A stretch of DNA of 64,000 nt. It comes from Clostridia bacterium (lineage in GTDB: Bacteria > Bacillota > Clostridia > Monoglobales > Monoglobaceae). Each line of letters opens with the position of its first letter. The stretch's first letter is position 1. The DNA lies in assembly GCA_017546145.1 (NCBI GenBank), contig JAFYXN010000004.1, positions 62,001-126,000 on the forward strand, in the 5' to 3' direction. A model generated the notes under the pieces. The model saw nothing but the letters and a program-made list of their open reading frames with translations. It had not been told where the DNA came from and made no database searches. Below, piece by piece: positions 35,345 through 46,388 of this stretch. Both the position numbers and the translations under genes were made by a program.

Positions 35345-36877
35345 ATGATTTCAAAGCTAAGCAGTACTGCTCTTTACGGAATAGACGGTTTTGTTGTTGA
35401 TGTGGAAACCGACATTTCAAACGGTCTTCCGGGATTTGATATTGTAGGACTTCCCGATGCAGCAGTCAAGGAATCCAAAGAACGTATAAGAGCTGCGATA
35501 AAAAATACCGGCCTTGCAATGCCGTCAAAGCGGATAACCGTAAATCTTGCGCCGGCAGACATCAAAAAAGAAGGAACTCATTTTGATTTGCCGATTGCGC
35601 TGGGGATACTTGCCGCGTCAGGTCAGCTGGAAATTTCGGATGCAGACAAAACGGTTTTCTTTGGCGAACTTTCGCTAAGCGGCGACCTTCGCCGTATAAA
35701 CGGAGCCCTGCCCATGGCGATTTCTGCATTTCAAAAGGGTATAAAAAAGGTGTTTGTTCCAAAGGATAATGTTAAAGAAGCTGCGGTTGTAGAGGGACTT
35801 GAGGTGTATGGTGCAGAAAACCTTAAAGAAATTCTGCAGCATTTTACCAATCAGGCAAGGCTTAGTCCTGTGTCGGTGGATATTGATGAAATGCTGAAGG
35901 AGTCCGAAAAATTTGTTTATGATTTTAAAGACGTCAAGGGTCAGGCGTTTGTAAAGCGCGCCCTTGAAATTGCGGCGGCAGGCGGACACAATATTCTGCT
36001 GATTGGGCCTCCCGGCTCGGGCAAAACAATGATTGCCAAAAGGATACCGTCAATACTCCCCTCGCTCAGCTTTGACGAATCATTAGAGGTTACAAAAATC
36101 CACAGTATAGCAGGTCTGCTTTCAGAAAACAGTCCGCTTATTGCCAAACGGCCTTTCAGGCATCCGCATCATACGGTGTCTTCTGCCGGACTTTCGGGCG
36201 GCGGCACGCATCCAAGACCCGGAGAGATAAGCCTTTCGCATAACGGAGTTTTGTTTTTGGACGAGCTTCCCGAATTCAGACGTGATGCCCTTGAAGCGAT
36301 GCGCCAGCCTCTTGAAGACGGAGAGATTACAATAACCCGTACAAGCGGCAGCGTGACTTATCCTTGCAGCGTTATGCTGGTTGCGTCAATGAACCCGTGT
36401 CCGTGCGGATACTATGGCGACAAGACAAAGGAATGTACCTGCAGTCAGACACAGATTATGAAGTATATGAGCAAGATAAGCGGCCCGTTGCTTGACAGAA
36501 TAGATTTGCATATTGAAGTGCCTGCGGTGAAGTATGAAGAGCTTGAAGCGAAGGAATCGGGCGAAACCTCCCTTGAAATAAAAGAGCGGGTAAGTGCGGC
36601 AAGAAATGTTCAGCTTGAAAGATACAAAGACAGCGGCGTATATTCAAACAGCCAGCTTACGCCTGCACTTATGGAGAAATACTGCACTCCCGAGCCGGAG
36701 GCAAGCGAGCTTTTGCATCAGGCGTATAACTCGCTTGGGCTTAGTGCAAGGGCACATAACCGTATATTAAAGGTCGCAAGAACAATCGCTGACCTTGCAG
36801 GCGAGAAGAACATAAAGCTTGAGCATATAGCCGAGGCTATACAGTACAGAGCGCTTGATAAAAAGTTCTTTAACTGA
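35345..36877 (+). CDS. comM: YifB/ComM-family Mg-chelatase-like AAA+ ATPase
   Basis: 510 residues, 15 bases after rlmB. N-terminal Lon-like domain ([31 protein letters not shown]), then the ATPase with Walker [39 protein letters not shown] segment (written RHPHHTVS here), and a C-terminal domain with a Cys cluster ([18 protein letters not shown]). In other bacteria ComM is a branch-migration helicase aiding integration of transformed DNA. Length normal. Confidence 0.93.
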   Translation: MISKLSSTALYGIDGFVVDVETDISNGLPGFDIVGLPDAAVKESKERIRAAIKNTGLAMPSKRITVNLAPADIKKEGTHFDLPIALGILAASGQLEISDADKTVFFGELSLSGDLRRINGALPMAISAFQKGIKKVFVPKDNVKEAAVVEGLEVYGAENLKEILQHFTNQARLSPVSVDIDEMLKESEKFVYDFKDVKGQAFVKRALEIAAAGGHNILLIGPPGSGKTMIAKRIPSILPSLSFDESLEVTKIHSIAGLLSENSPLIAKRPFRHPHHTVSSAGLSGGGTHPRPGEISLSHNGVLFLDELPEFRRDALEAMRQPLEDGEITITRTSGSVTYPCSVMLVASMNPCPCGYYGDKTKECTCSQTQIMKYMSKISGPLLDRIDLHIEVPAVKYEELEAKESGETSLEIKERVSAARNVQLERYKDSGVYSNSQLTPALMEKYCTPEPEASELLHQAYNSLGLSARAHNRILKVARTIADLAGEKNIKLEHIAEAIQYRALDKKFFN

Positions 36878-36916
36878 TACAACAAAATAATAACATAAAA
36901 CGAGAGGACAAATTTT

Positions 36917-37417
36917 ATGAGACTGAATATAGTGCTGGTAGAGCCTGAGATTCCGTCAAATACGGGGAACATTTCAAGAACGTGTTCGGTGATAGATGCA
37001 TCGTTGCATCTTGTTCATCCGCTGGGCTTTGACATAAGCGAGAAGGCGGTAAGGCGTGCAGGGCTTGACTACTGGGACGAGCTTGACCTTCATGAGTACC
37101 AAAGCTTTGACGAGGTAAGAAAAAAGTATCCTGGCGGCGAATTTTATTACTGCACCACAAAGGCACCGCATACATACAGCAAGGTTGACTTTTCTGTGTG
37201 TGAGGACAAGGACATATTTTTGGTGTTCGGCAAGGAAACAAAGGGGCTTCCCGAGGATTTAATCAGGGATAACCTTGACCATGCCATAAGAATACCCATG
37301 AAAGAAAAAATGCGGTCACTGAATTTATCAAATTCTGTTGCCGTAGTTGCTTATGAGGTTCTAAGACAAAACGATTTTAAAAATCTAAAGGAAAGAGGTT
37401 CTTTGACAAATGGTTAA
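36917..37417 (+). CDS. trmL: tRNA (cytidine(34)-2'-O)-methyltransferase TrmL
   Basis: 166 residues with GAGAGGA before ATG. A minimal SPOUT enzyme: NIVLVEPEIPSNTGNISRTC, LVHPLGFDIS, VFGKETKGLPEDLI, RIPMKEKMRSLNLSNSVAVV and YEVLRQ. It methylates the wobble ribose of certain tRNA-Leu. Its end overlaps the degV start by eight bases. Confidence 0.95.
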   Translation: MRLNIVLVEPEIPSNTGNISRTCSVIDASLHLVHPLGFDISEKAVRRAGLDYWDELDLHEYQSFDEVRKKYPGGEFYYCTTKAPHTYSKVDFSVCEDKDIFLVFGKETKGLPEDLIRDNLDHAIRIPMKEKMRSLNLSNSVAVVAYEVLRQNDFKNLKERGSLTNG

Positions 37418-38255
37418 AATAATGACAGATTTATCAGCAGACTTATCAAAAGCACAGGCAGAGGAATATGGCATTTCGGTGCTGCCGTTTTATATCAATT
37501 ATCTTGACGAGAGCATTCTTGCAGACCTGGATTATACTCCTGAGATGTTCTATGAGAAATTCAAATCAAGTGAGGAGCTTCCTGCAACAAGTCAGGCGAC
37601 CCCCGGAATACTTGAGGATATGTACCGCGATTTCGGCAATGAAGACCCTATTATCCATATCACCATTCCTGCAAACAGCAGCGGTATTGTAAATACTGCG
37701 ATTAATGTTTCAACAAGGCTAAACGAAGAAGAGGGTTTTGATATTACGGTTGTGGATTCCAGTATGTATAGCATGGGAACAGGCGTAAATGTTATTGAGG
37801 CGGCAAAGATGGCAAAAGACGGCGCATCAAAGGACGAAATAATCAGCTTCCTTAAAAACCGTTTTGAAAAGGATAAGGTGTATTTTATTGTTGACGACCT
37901 CAAGTATCTGCAGAAGGGTGGCAGAATAAAGGCAACAACAATGGTGGTTTCTAAGGTTTTGGATATAAAGCCCATTCTTTGGTCAAACGAGGGTATGGTA
38001 GAAGCCTTTGCAAAGGTCAAGGGTCTTAAAAAAGCGATTTCCAAAATGGTGGATATTGTGGAGGAGAATATAGATGACCCCGAAAACTCAACGGTTTATG
38101 TTATTCATGCGGATGCTGAAGACAAGGCAGAGCTGACAGCGGAAATGATAAGGAACAGAGTTTCTCCAAAAAACATCCAGCTTTCAAAGGTTGGCCCCAT
38201 TATCACCTGTCACGCAGGGGTGGGAGTTTTCGGAATTTATTTCAAGCATAAATAA
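37410..38255 (+). CDS. DegV family fatty-acid-binding protein (FakB-like)
   Basis: 281 residues, starting within the last bases of trmL. EDD-fold motifs: VKIMTDLSADLSKAQAEEYG, ATSQATPG, VVDSSMYSMGTG, DDLKYLQKGGRIKATT and the C-terminal GPIITCHAGVGVFGI. DegV/FakB proteins carry a fatty acid and present it to FakA for phosphorylation; FakA is encoded on the other strand at 32314. Substrate preference cannot be read from sequence. Confidence 0.92.
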   Translation: MVKIMTDLSADLSKAQAEEYGISVLPFYINYLDESILADLDYTPEMFYEKFKSSEELPATSQATPGILEDMYRDFGNEDPIIHITIPANSSGIVNTAINVSTRLNEEEGFDITVVDSSMYSMGTGVNVIEAAKMAKDGASKDEIISFLKNRFEKDKVYFIVDDLKYLQKGGRIKATTMVVSKVLDIKPILWSNEGMVEAFAKVKGLKKAISKMVDIVEENIDDPENSTVYVIHADAEDKAELTAEMIRNRVSPKNIQLSKVGPIITCHAGVGVFGIYFKHK

Positions 38256-38268
38256 GGAATGAATTAAA

Positions 38269-38796
38269 ATGTATCTTGAAAAGGAAGAAATGAAGTTTGC
38301 GGCAGTTTATGCAATCAAGCAGTACAAAGTCCCCATGGGCGTCAGCCGCATCTATGAAATATTTACATGGGACAAAGAGATAATGGAATACTTTGATTTG
38401 TCAGGAGTTCTTGCAGAGCTGCTGGAGGATAAGTATATCTATCAAAAGTATTATCGCAACGAGGAATCGCTGTGCCTGACAGACCGCGGCGAGGAGGCAT
38501 ATACCTTCTTTAAAAACCGTATTCCCTACAGCATCAGGGAGCGCATTGACTCTGCAATAGGCAAAATAAAGTACGACGAGATTGCAGACCCCAATGCTGT
38601 CAAGGCAGAGGTGGTGCTTGCTGCCGAGGAACAGTACATGGCAAAATGCAGCATCAACGAGAACAAGGTTCCGGTTCTGGAGCTTTCGCTCAATATGGGC
38701 AAAAGAAACCATGCAGAGCGTGTTGCGGAGTACTTCAAAAAAAATGCAAATAAAATTTATGAAGAGATTTTAAAGCTTTGCTTTGAGGAAAGATAA
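38269..38796 (+). CDS. DUF4364 family protein
   Basis: 175 residues, 13 bases after degV. Predicted N-terminal winged-helix region ([32 protein letters not shown]) and a helical/strand C-terminal half, as in DUF4364, a clostridial family with DNA-binding-like features and no known target. Cytoplasmic. Located between degV and mnmG in a probable operon; any regulatory role is inference. Confidence 0.8.
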   Translation: MYLEKEEMKFAAVYAIKQYKVPMGVSRIYEIFTWDKEIMEYFDLSGVLAELLEDKYIYQKYYRNEESLCLTDRGEEAYTFFKNRIPYSIRERIDSAIGKIKYDEIADPNAVKAEVVLAAEEQYMAKCSINENKVPVLELSLNMGKRNHAERVAEYFKKNANKIYEEILKLCFEER

Positions 38797-38830
38797 TATA
38801 TTTTTGGCAAAGCGTGACGGAGGAATAAAA

Positions 38831-40714
38831 TTGTTTACAGCAGACAGCTATGATGTAATAGTAATAGGCGGCGGACATGCAGGAGTAGAGGCGGCTTTTG
38901 CCGCGGCACGGCTTGGTATGAAGACGTGTATATTTTCAATAAGCCTCGACAGCATTGCCAATTTGCCCTGCAACCCCAGTATAGGCGGCACTGCAAAGGG
39001 GCACTTGGTGCGCGAGATTGATGCGCTTGGCGGCGAGATGGGCAAGGCTGCAGACGCAACACTTTTGCAGTCAAGAATATTAAACCGGGGCAAGGGGCCT
39101 GCGGTTTATTCGCTTCGTGCACAGATTGACCGCAGAAAATACCAGAACGAAATGAAGCATAGGCTGGAGCTGTGCGACAATCTTCATGTAAGACAGGGCG
39201 AGATTGTAAAGGTTAACGTTGATGACAGCAACAATGTGCGCTCGGTTGAAACAAGAGCAGGGGCAGAATATTTGTGCCGTGCGGCAATTGTTTCAACGGG
39301 TACATATCTTAAGTCAAGAATAATAATAGGCGAGTTCAGTCAGGAAAGCGGCCCTGACGGAGTGTTCCCGGCAACCGAGCTGTCAAAGAACTTGCAGGAT
39401 ATAGGCGTTGAGCTTGTTCGATTTAAAACAGGAACACCGCCCAGAGTTAACAGACGTTCTATTGATTTTTCGGCGCTTGAAGAGCAGCTTGGCGATGACC
39501 GGATAACACCGTTTTCGTTTGAAACCGAATCCGAGCTGAAAAACACTGTCAGCTGTTTTGTGACTTATACAAACGAAAAAACACACAAGGTTATCCTTGA
39601 CAACATTCACCGTTCACCTCTTTACGGCGGTGACATAAAGGGTATCGGACCAAGATACTGCCCGTCTATTGAGGACAAAATAGTAAGGTTTAAAGACAAA
39701 GAACGCCATCAGCTGTTTATTGAGCCGATGGGCGAAGATACAGAGGAAATGTATATTCAGGGCTTTTCAAGCAGCCTTCCCGAGGATGTACAGATAGAAA
39801 TGCTGCACACACTGCCCGGACTTGAAAACGCGCAAGTAACCCGAAACGCTTATGCGATTGAGTATGATTGCTGCAATCCGCTGCAGCTGAAGGCGACGCT
39901 TGAATTTAAAAATATAGGAGGACTTTACGGCGCAGGGCAATTCAACGGCACGTCGGGTTATGAGGAGGCAGCGGCGCAAGGGCTTATTGCAGGTATCAAC
40001 GCAGCACTCAAACTTTTGGGCAAGGAGCCGTTTGTTCTTGACAGAAGTGAGGCGTATATCGGCACTCTTATCGATGACCTTGTGACCAAAGGCACAAATG
40101 AGCCATACCGAATGATGACATCAAGGTCGGAATACAGACTGGTTTTAAGACAGGACAATGCAGACCTTCGCCTGACCCCATTGGGATATAAAATAGGTCT
40201 TATTTCAAAGGAAAGATACCAAAAGTTCCTTGAAAAAAAGCGCCTGATTGACGAAGAAATAAAACGTCTGAAAGGGATAGTTTTCCCACCGTCAGATGCG
40301 GTTAATGCCTTTTTGGAGGGCTTGGGTGCGACAAAGATTGCAACAGGAATCCATGCAAGTGATATGCTTAAACGTCCGGAGGTTACATACGCAAGGCTGG
40401 CAGAAATTGACGGGGGGCGTTGCAAGTTGCCCGAGGATGTGTGCGAACAGGTTGAAATCAGCATAAAATATGAAGGCTATATCGACAGACAGATTACACA
40501 GGCAAACAAGTTTAAAAAGATGGAAAACAAGAAGCTGCCCGATACAATAAACTATGCGGAAATCGGCGGACTCAGACTTGAAGCAAGGCAAAAGCTGGAG
40601 CAGTTAAGACCGCATTCCATAGGTCAGGCATCAAGAATTTCAGGGGTTTCGCCTGCAGATATTGCGGTGCTGGTTGTTTATCTTAAACAGCAGGCAGATA
40701 ATAAATCTGAATAA
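38831..40714 (+). CDS. mnmG: tRNA uridine-5-carboxymethylaminomethyl(34) synthesis enzyme MnmG
   Basis: 627 residues from TTG 38831, which has GGAGG eight bases upstream; the frame reaches back to 38783 overlapping the previous gene without a site. FAD-binding [44 protein letters not shown]-type segment ([15 protein letters not shown]), [36 protein letters not shown] and [20 protein letters not shown] are all present. With MnmE it modifies wobble uridine. mnmE and rsmG, its usual neighbours, are not adjacent. Confidence 0.97.
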   Translation: MFTADSYDVIVIGGGHAGVEAAFAAARLGMKTCIFSISLDSIANLPCNPSIGGTAKGHLVREIDALGGEMGKAADATLLQSRILNRGKGPAVYSLRAQIDRRKYQNEMKHRLELCDNLHVRQGEIVKVNVDDSNNVRSVETRAGAEYLCRAAIVSTGTYLKSRIIIGEFSQESGPDGVFPATELSKNLQDIGVELVRFKTGTPPRVNRRSIDFSALEEQLGDDRITPFSFETESELKNTVSCFVTYTNEKTHKVILDNIHRSPLYGGDIKGIGPRYCPSIEDKIVRFKDKERHQLFIEPMGEDTEEMYIQGFSSSLPEDVQIEMLHTLPGLENAQVTRNAYAIEYDCCNPLQLKATLEFKNIGGLYGAGQFNGTSGYEEAAAQGLIAGINAALKLLGKEPFVLDRSEAYIGTLIDDLVTKGTNEPYRMMTSRSEYRLVLRQDNADLRLTPLGYKIGLISKERYQKFLEKKRLIDEEIKRLKGIVFPPSDAVNAFLEGLGATKIATGIHASDMLKRPEVTYARLAEIDGGRCKLPEDVCEQVEISIKYEGYIDRQITQANKFKKMENKKLPDTINYAEIGGLRLEARQKLEQLRPHSIGQASRISGVSPADIAVLVVYLKQQADNKSE

Positions 40715-40726
40715 GGACTGATTTGA

Positions 40727-41632
40727 TTGAAAAAATTTATTGCCGGCAGCAACGACGCAGGGCAGCGGCTTGATAAGTTTCTGACAAAATTGCTGGTTGG
40801 TGCGTCAAAGGGCATGATTTACAAATGGCTGCGAAAGAAAAGAGTTAAAGTCAACGGCAAGAAACAGGATATTTCGTATATGCTTTGCGAGGGTGATGTT
40901 TTAGAGCTGTATATAAATGACGAGTTCTTTAAAGAAGCCGACGGCGCCGAAACAAGCCGTCTTGAAGGCGCATTGCCGCTGACGGTGGTTTATGAGGACA
41001 AGAATATTCTCGTTGCAGACAAACCGTCTGGCATTGCGGCACATGGCGAGGATGGCTGCCTTCTGGAGCGCGTACAGGGTTATCTTTTAAGAAAGGGCGA
41101 GTACCTTCCGCAAAGTGAAAACACCTTTGCACCTGCGCTTTGTAACAGAATTGACAAAAACACTTCAGGGCTTGTAATCGCGGCAAAAACGGCTGCAGCA
41201 CTCCGCGGAATAAACGAGAAGATACGAAACCGAGAGATAAATAAATATTATGTGCTGAAGGTTGAGGGAAGAATCAATCCGTCCGAGGGCAAAATATCAG
41301 GATATACCCTCAAAAACGAGAGCGAGCGCAAGGTGTATTTTTACAAAACCGAGGTTCCAGGCTCAAAGTACTGCGAAACGCTTTACCGCACACTGGACAG
41401 CGACGGTACGGTAGAGGCACTTTTGATTACCGGAAGAACCCACCAGATAAGGGCAAGCTTTGCGGCTTTGGGGCATCCGCTTGCGGGTGATGTAAAGTAC
41501 GGCGCAAAGAAGAACGGCAGGAATGATTTTCAGCAGCTCAGAGCATATAAGCTTGAATTTAATTTCAGCACTCCGTCAGGAGAGCTTGAATATTTAAACG
41601 GAAAAGTAATACAGACCGATTGGAAGTTATAG
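40727..41632 (+). CDS. RluA family RNA pseudouridine synthase
   Basis: 301 residues from a TTG with AAGGACTGA upstream. N-terminal S4 domain (GQRLDKFLTKLL, WLRKKRVKVNGKK), then the catalytic domain with the Asp in ALCNRIDKNTSGLVIAAKT, YYVLKVEG and ITGRTHQIRASFAALGHPLAGD. Members of this group (RluC/RluD type) modify 23S rRNA or tRNA; the target is not decided by sequence. Follows mnmG by 12 bases. Confidence 0.93.
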   Translation: MKKFIAGSNDAGQRLDKFLTKLLVGASKGMIYKWLRKKRVKVNGKKQDISYMLCEGDVLELYINDEFFKEADGAETSRLEGALPLTVVYEDKNILVADKPSGIAAHGEDGCLLERVQGYLLRKGEYLPQSENTFAPALCNRIDKNTSGLVIAAKTAAALRGINEKIRNREINKYYVLKVEGRINPSEGKISGYTLKNESERKVYFYKTEVPGSKYCETLYRTLDSDGTVEALLITGRTHQIRASFAALGHPLAGDVKYGAKKNGRNDFQQLRAYKLEFNFSTPSGELEYLNGKVIQTDWKL

Positions 41633-41662
41633 ATAATTTGCCAAAATGAGGGGGTGAGGGCA

Positions 41663-44600
41663 TTGGAGTGGACTGCCGACCAAAGAGAAGCAATTGAATA
41701 CAGCGGTGAGAATATTCTGCTTGCTGCAGCTGCAGGCTCGGGCAAAACGGCAGTTTTGGTTCAACGCATAATCGAGCTTATATGCAGCCCCCAAAAACGC
41801 ATAAATGTCAATGAACTTCTGGTGTTGACCTTTACCGACGCGGCGGCGCGCGAAATGCGCCAAAAGATAGCCGAAGCGATCGACACAGCTCTTAGGCAAA
41901 ACCCCGATGACGAGCATTTGCAAAAGCAAAAGCTGATGATACATTCGGCAAATATATCAACCATACATTCCTTTTGTCTGAATATCCTTAAAAGCAACAT
42001 ACATCTGACAGACCTTCCGGTAAACTTCTCCTTGATTTCTGAAACCGAGAACAAAATGCTGTTGTCAGAGACGTTGGATTATGTGCTTGAAAGGTTTTAC
42101 GGAATTTTAGACCGCGACTCGTCGGTTGCGGCACTTGCGATGGGCTACGGCGGAATAAAAAACGACCAGACCCTTCGCGAAACTGTGCTTGGGCTATTTT
42201 ACTTCAGCAAAAGCATGGCATACCCTGCAAAATGGCTGAACGATTCCATACGCACCTATAAGGAGATTGCAAAAACTCAAAGCCTTGCTGCCGGAAATCA
42301 ACACCTGATAATTCAAAAAATTGTTGACGATGCTGAAGGTGATATTCTTGATATATATAACGATATTCTTGACACAATCAAAAACAAGCTTACTCCCGAC
42401 CATTCATATTCGGCGTTTTTCTCGGACGAGGCTGCATCAATCCGCAGAACTTTTGACCATATAAGGGGCAGCGATTACTCTGCAGCACGTGATTTGGTTT
42501 TGAACTTTAGCTTTGGGCGAATGACGTCAGGCGTCCGCGGAGCAGAGGGCGAAATTCTTGCCGCACAAGAGAAAATAAAGGCTTTAAGAGACCTTGCCAA
42601 GAATATAATGGAGGACTTGGAGAGAATTTTTAAAACCGAAGAGAGTGAGCTGATACAAAGGATTGCAAAAACCTATCCTGTGCTCAGAACGCTTAAAAAT
42701 ATGGTTCTTATGCTTGACAGAAAGTACACAAAGCGCAAGCGCGAGAAAAACTTTCTTGATTTTAACGACCTTGAGCATGAGGCGCTAAAGCTGCTTGCAG
42801 GCAAAGACCAAACACCAACCGATGCGGCGCTCAGACTTCGTAACAAATACAAAGAAATACTGATAGATGAGTATCAGGACACCAACAACATTCAGGATAC
42901 ACTGTTTAAGACACTCTCGCGTGATAACAGCAATATATTTATGGTCGGTGACCTTAAACAGAGCATATATACCTTCAGAAATGCTGTGCCGAAGTTGTTT
43001 TCGGACAAATACCGTGACTACGAGAATACGGACGGATGCGGACATCTTATAAGGCTGTTCAAAAACTTCCGAAGCCGCACACAGGTGGTAAATGCGGTAA
43101 ACTTTGTTTTTAGATGCATAATGAGCAGCCGCGTGGGCGACGTAAATTACACCGAGGAGGAGTACCTTGTAAATGGTGCAAATTATCCGCCTTGCGAAAA
43201 TGAATCAGATTTTAAAACCGAGTTCCACCTGATATGCAGCAATGCACCGGCGGAGGAAAATTCCGAGCCGCTTGATAAAAATGCGCTGGAAGCGTATGTT
43301 GCGGCAAAAAGAATCCGTGATATGATAGATGGCAAAATGCAGGTGTTTGACAAAAAATCAAGCAAGATGCGGCAGATACAATACCGCGACATAGTGGTGC
43401 TTATGCGAAACACCAAAACGCCTGCACCCATATTTGAGGCAGTGTTCGAGGAAAGCGGTATACCGGTTTATACAGAGGTAGGGCGAAGTTATTTAAGCTC
43501 GCCCGAGGTGCAGACTGTGCTGGCTTTTCTTCAGATAATAGACAACCCAAGGCAGGATATACCGCTCATTGCGGTTATGCGCTCGCCTATATGGGGGTTT
43601 TCGCCTGAGTCGCTTGCAAGTATGCGTGCCGATATGAGAAAGGGTTGCTTTCTTGATGCGGTAGAATACGCGGCTCAAAACGGCAACAATGCCGCGGCAG
43701 AATTTTTAAACGAGCTTGCAAAGCTCAGAAGCAAAGCGGAATACACAGGTGTTGAAAGGCTTATCCGCGCGATTTATTATGAGTATGGGTACTATGCGTA
43801 TTCAGGGTCAATGAGCCGCGGCGCAGAGCGTCAGGCAAATCTCAGATTGCTGTTTGAACGCGCGGCAGAATTTGAACATACGCGTATGAACGGGCTTTTC
43901 AGCTTTATGAATTATATCGAAACAATAAGAAGTCAGGGCGATGACCTGACTCCTGCAAAGACCTTTGGTGACGGCGAGGACGTTGTAAGGATTATGACGG
44001 TACACAAGTCAAAGGGTCTTGAATTTCCGGTGGTTATTCTTGCAGATACTGCAAGGGACTTTAATATGACCGACCTCAGAAAAAACATACTGTGGAACAC
44101 AGAAGCAGGGCTTGCGGCGGACTATGTTGATACAAAGCTGCGAGTGCGCTATCCGTCACTGCCAAGGGATTTGGTGGCAATGCAGACAAGACGCGAGCTG
44201 ATGTCAGAGGAAATGCGTCTGCTTTATGTGGCGCTTACACGTGCGCGTGAAAAACTGATAGTGACCGCAACCTTCAAGCAGACAAAAAAGGGTCTTTCGC
44301 TGCCCGTTTTTGACAGCAAAAAATGTGCCAGAGTTTCGTATGTAAACTCAAAGCACAGCTTCCGCGACTGGCTTATGGCGGCTTTTGTCACACACCCTGC
44401 GGCACAGCCTGTTCGTGAATATTTTGGATTTGGTGAAGATATTGTCAATACGGCGGCGGATTTTGACCTTGAAACATTAATTTATGAGGACGAAACAAAA
44501 GTCCCAAGAAGTAATTTGCATGAGGATGAAAATAGAATAAATCACGAATTTGAGCAGACAGAATACAGCGAGGAGCTTTGCAAAAAGGTAGAGTACGAAT

Positions 44601-45256
44601 ATCCTGACAAATGGCTTGGAAACATTCCTGTTAAAATGTCTGTCAGCGAGGTAAAGCGTATGCAGACCGAGGAGGCAGACTATGCTCCCATGCTTGAAGA
44701 GCTTCGCACAAGAGAAATGGCAAGGCTTGAAAAGGTCACCGGCGCAGAGAAGGGTACGGTGGTACATTTTGTGATGCAGCTTGCACAGCCGCAGGATATA
44801 GAATCGGCAGCCGATGTTAAAGCGCTGGTTGAAAGCCTTAAAGCGGACGAAGTAATAACGGCGGCACAGGCTGATGCGGTAGAGACGGAAAAGATATATG
44901 CATTTTTTGCCAGCGAGCTTGGCAGACGCCTGAAATCGGCAAAACGTGCCGAGCGTGAATTCAGCTTTTATACCAAAGCACCAATATCCGAAATTTATCC
45001 GGATTGCGGCGAAGGAGAGATACTTCTTCAGGGTACAATGGACTGTTTCTTTGAAGAGGCTGACGGCAGACTTGTTTTGCTGGATTTCAAAACCGACAGG
45101 GCTTTGACAAAAGCAGATGCCGCTGAAAAGGCTCAAAGATACAGAGTACAGATGAAGTATTACAAAAAAGCACTGGCTGAAATCGCGGGCAAAGCGGCAG
45201 ACGAGTGTTATCTGTATTTTCTGGATTGCGGCGAGGCGGTTTTGATGAATGAGTAA
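41663..45256 (+). CDS. addA: ATP-dependent helicase/nuclease subunit AddA
   Basis: About 1197 residues. TTG 41663 (GGGGGTGA just upstream) is preferred to GTG 41654 inside that site. UvrD-type helicase: LLAAAAGSGKTAVLVQRII, TFTDAAAREMRQKI, STIHSFCLNIL, ILIDEYQDTNNIQD, MTVHKSKGLEFPVVILAD, LYVALTRAREKLIV. C-terminal RecB-type nuclease: GTVVHFVMQ, LLQGTMDCFF and VLLDFKTDRAL. Works with AddB to resect double-strand breaks. addB normally lies directly upstream, but here the neighbour is rluA. Confidence 0.95.
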   Translation: MEWTADQREAIEYSGENILLAAAAGSGKTAVLVQRIIELICSPQKRINVNELLVLTFTDAAAREMRQKIAEAIDTALRQNPDDEHLQKQKLMIHSANISTIHSFCLNILKSNIHLTDLPVNFSLISETENKMLLSETLDYVLERFYGILDRDSSVAALAMGYGGIKNDQTLRETVLGLFYFSKSMAYPAKWLNDSIRTYKEIAKTQSLAAGNQHLIIQKIVDDAEGDILDIYNDILDTIKNKLTPDHSYSAFFSDEAASIRRTFDHIRGSDYSAARDLVLNFSFGRMTSGVRGAEGEILAAQEKIKALRDLAKNIMEDLERIFKTEESELIQRIAKTYPVLRTLKNMVLMLDRKYTKRKREKNFLDFNDLEHEALKLLAGKDQTPTDAALRLRNKYKEILIDEYQDTNNIQDTLFKTLSRDNSNIFMVGDLKQSIYTFRNAVPKLFSDKYRDYENTDGCGHLIRLFKNFRSRTQVVNAVNFVFRCIMSSRVGDVNYTEEEYLVNGANYPPCENESDFKTEFHLICSNAPAEENSEPLDKNALEAYVAAKRIRDMIDGKMQVFDKKSSKMRQIQYRDIVVLMRNTKTPAPIFEAVFEESGIPVYTEVGRSYLSSPEVQTVLAFLQIIDNPRQDIPLIAVMRSPIWGFSPESLASMRADMRKGCFLDAVEYAAQNGNNAAAEFLNELAKLRSKAEYTGVERLIRAIYYEYGYYAYSGSMSRGAERQANLRLLFERAAEFEHTRMNGLFSFMNYIETIRSQGDDLTPAKTFGDGEDVVRIMTVHKSKGLEFPVVILADTARDFNMTDLRKNILWNTEAGLAADYVDTKLRVRYPSLPRDLVAMQTRRELMSEEMRLLYVALTRAREKLIVTATFKQTKKGLSLPVFDSKKCARVSYVNSKHSFRDWLMAAFVTHPAAQPVREYFGFGEDIVNTAADFDLETLIYEDETKVPRSNLHEDENRINHEFEQTEYSEELCKKVEYEYPDKWLGNIPVKMSVSEVKRMQTEEADYAPMLEELRTREMARLEKVTGAEKGTVVHFVMQLAQPQDIESAADVKALVESLKADEVITAAQADAVETEKIYAFFASELGRRLKSAKRAEREFSFYTKAPISEIYPDCGEGEILLQGTMDCFFEEADGRLVLLDFKTDRALTKADAAEKAQRYRVQMKYYKKALAEIAGKAADECYLYFLDCGEAVLMNE

Positions 45257-45272
45257 AAAAGGAGGAAGATAT

Positions 45273-46388
45273 ATGCGGGTTCTGAACCTGACAATAACGG
45301 CAGGGCAGGGACATAATCAGGTTGCAAAAAACCTCAGCGAGTATCTGGGCGAATATAAGGGTATTGAAACCCTTTCGCTTGATACGTTTGAATATATAAG
45401 TCAGGGCTTAAAGGAGATAGTTTCAAGAGGCTATCTTATGTCGGCAAAGCGCCTTCCAAAGATTTACGGCAAGGTGTATCGTATGGCTGAAAAGCGTGAT
45501 TCTGATAACGGTCATCTTATGCGTGTTACAAGCAGCGTTATGGCGCGCAAGCTTCTTAAATTTATTGCAGAATACGACCCTGATATAATTGTCTGTACGC
45601 ATGTTTTTGCGGCAATGCTTGTGACAGATGTGCAGAAAAAGTTTAAAAAGAAGGTAAAAACAATTGGTATAGTTACGGATTTTACTATTCATCCGTACTG
45701 GGAGGAAACAGAGCTTGACTATTACGTGACGGCAAACGAGTTTCTGACCAATCAGGCGGTAAAGAAGGGAATAGATAAGGCTTCGGTTCTGCCAATCGGG
45801 ATACCTATTGACCCTGTATTTGCCAAAAAGACCGAAAAAAGCGAGGCAAGAAGGCTTTTGGGAGTTTCTGATATGCGGACGGTCTTGGTTATGAGCGGAA
45901 GTATGGGCTATGGCAAGATTGGAAGCATGGTAAAAAAACTGGACAGCCTTGATATGGAGTTTCAGATTATATCGGTTTGCGGAAACAATGTCAAGCTGAA
46001 GAAGAAGATAGATAAAATGAAGGCAAAGCATTCGGTATACAACTATGGATATACAGACAAGGTCAACCTGATGATGGATGCGGCGGATTGCATAGTTACA
46101 AAGCCGGGCGGACTTACCTCAAGCGAGGCACTTGCGAAGGGCTTGCCTATGATTATGGCAAACCCCATTCCCGGTCAGGAGGACCGAAACGTAGAGTTTT
46201 TGCTCAACAACGGAGCGGCATTTAAGGTGAGCAGTACATTTCCTGTGGACGAAGCAATTTATCAGATGTTTGCAAATCAAACGCGGCTGAAAAATATACG
46301 CGAGATTGCAGGGGTTTTGGGAAGACCAAATGCAACTGCAGACATATCAAAGCTTATTTTAAGACTTGGAGGGGAAGGCGAAAAATGA
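45273..46388 (+). CDS. MGDG-synthase-type diacylglycerol glucosyltransferase (GT28)
   Basis: 371 residues. ATG 45273 has GGAGGA eight bases upstream; the frame extends to 45249 overlapping addA. N-terminal MGDG synthase domain (LNLTITAGQGHNQVAKNL, IIVCTHVFAAMLVTDVQ), C-terminal glycosyltransferase lobe (VVMSGSMGYG-like LVMSGSMGYGKIG, VTKPGGLTSSEALAKGLPMI, NPIPGQEDRN). It transfers glucose (or galactose) from a UDP-sugar to diacylglycerol, making membrane glycolipid and possible teichoic-acid anchor. Overlaps feoA by four bases. Confidence 0.9.
   Translation: MRVLNLTITAGQGHNQVAKNLSEYLGEYKGIETLSLDTFEYISQGLKEIVSRGYLMSAKRLPKIYGKVYRMAEKRDSDNGHLMRVTSSVMARKLLKFIAEYDPDIIVCTHVFAAMLVTDVQKKFKKKVKTIGIVTDFTIHPYWEETELDYYVTANEFLTNQAVKKGIDKASVLPIGIPIDPVFAKKTEKSEARRLLGVSDMRTVLVMSGSMGYGKIGSMVKKLDSLDMEFQIISVCGNNVKLKKKIDKMKAKHSVYNYGYTDKVNLMMDAADCIVTKPGGLTSSEALAKGLPMIMANPIPGQEDRNVEFLLNNGAAFKVSSTFPVDEAIYQMFANQTRLKNIREIAGVLGRPNATADISKLILRLGGEGEK

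Noticed and set aside
44477..45136. 219-codon open frame antisense to addA
   Set aside because: It lies wholly within the AddA nuclease domain, lacks a ribosome-binding site, and its composition (Cys/Phe/His rich) is typical of a shadow frame.
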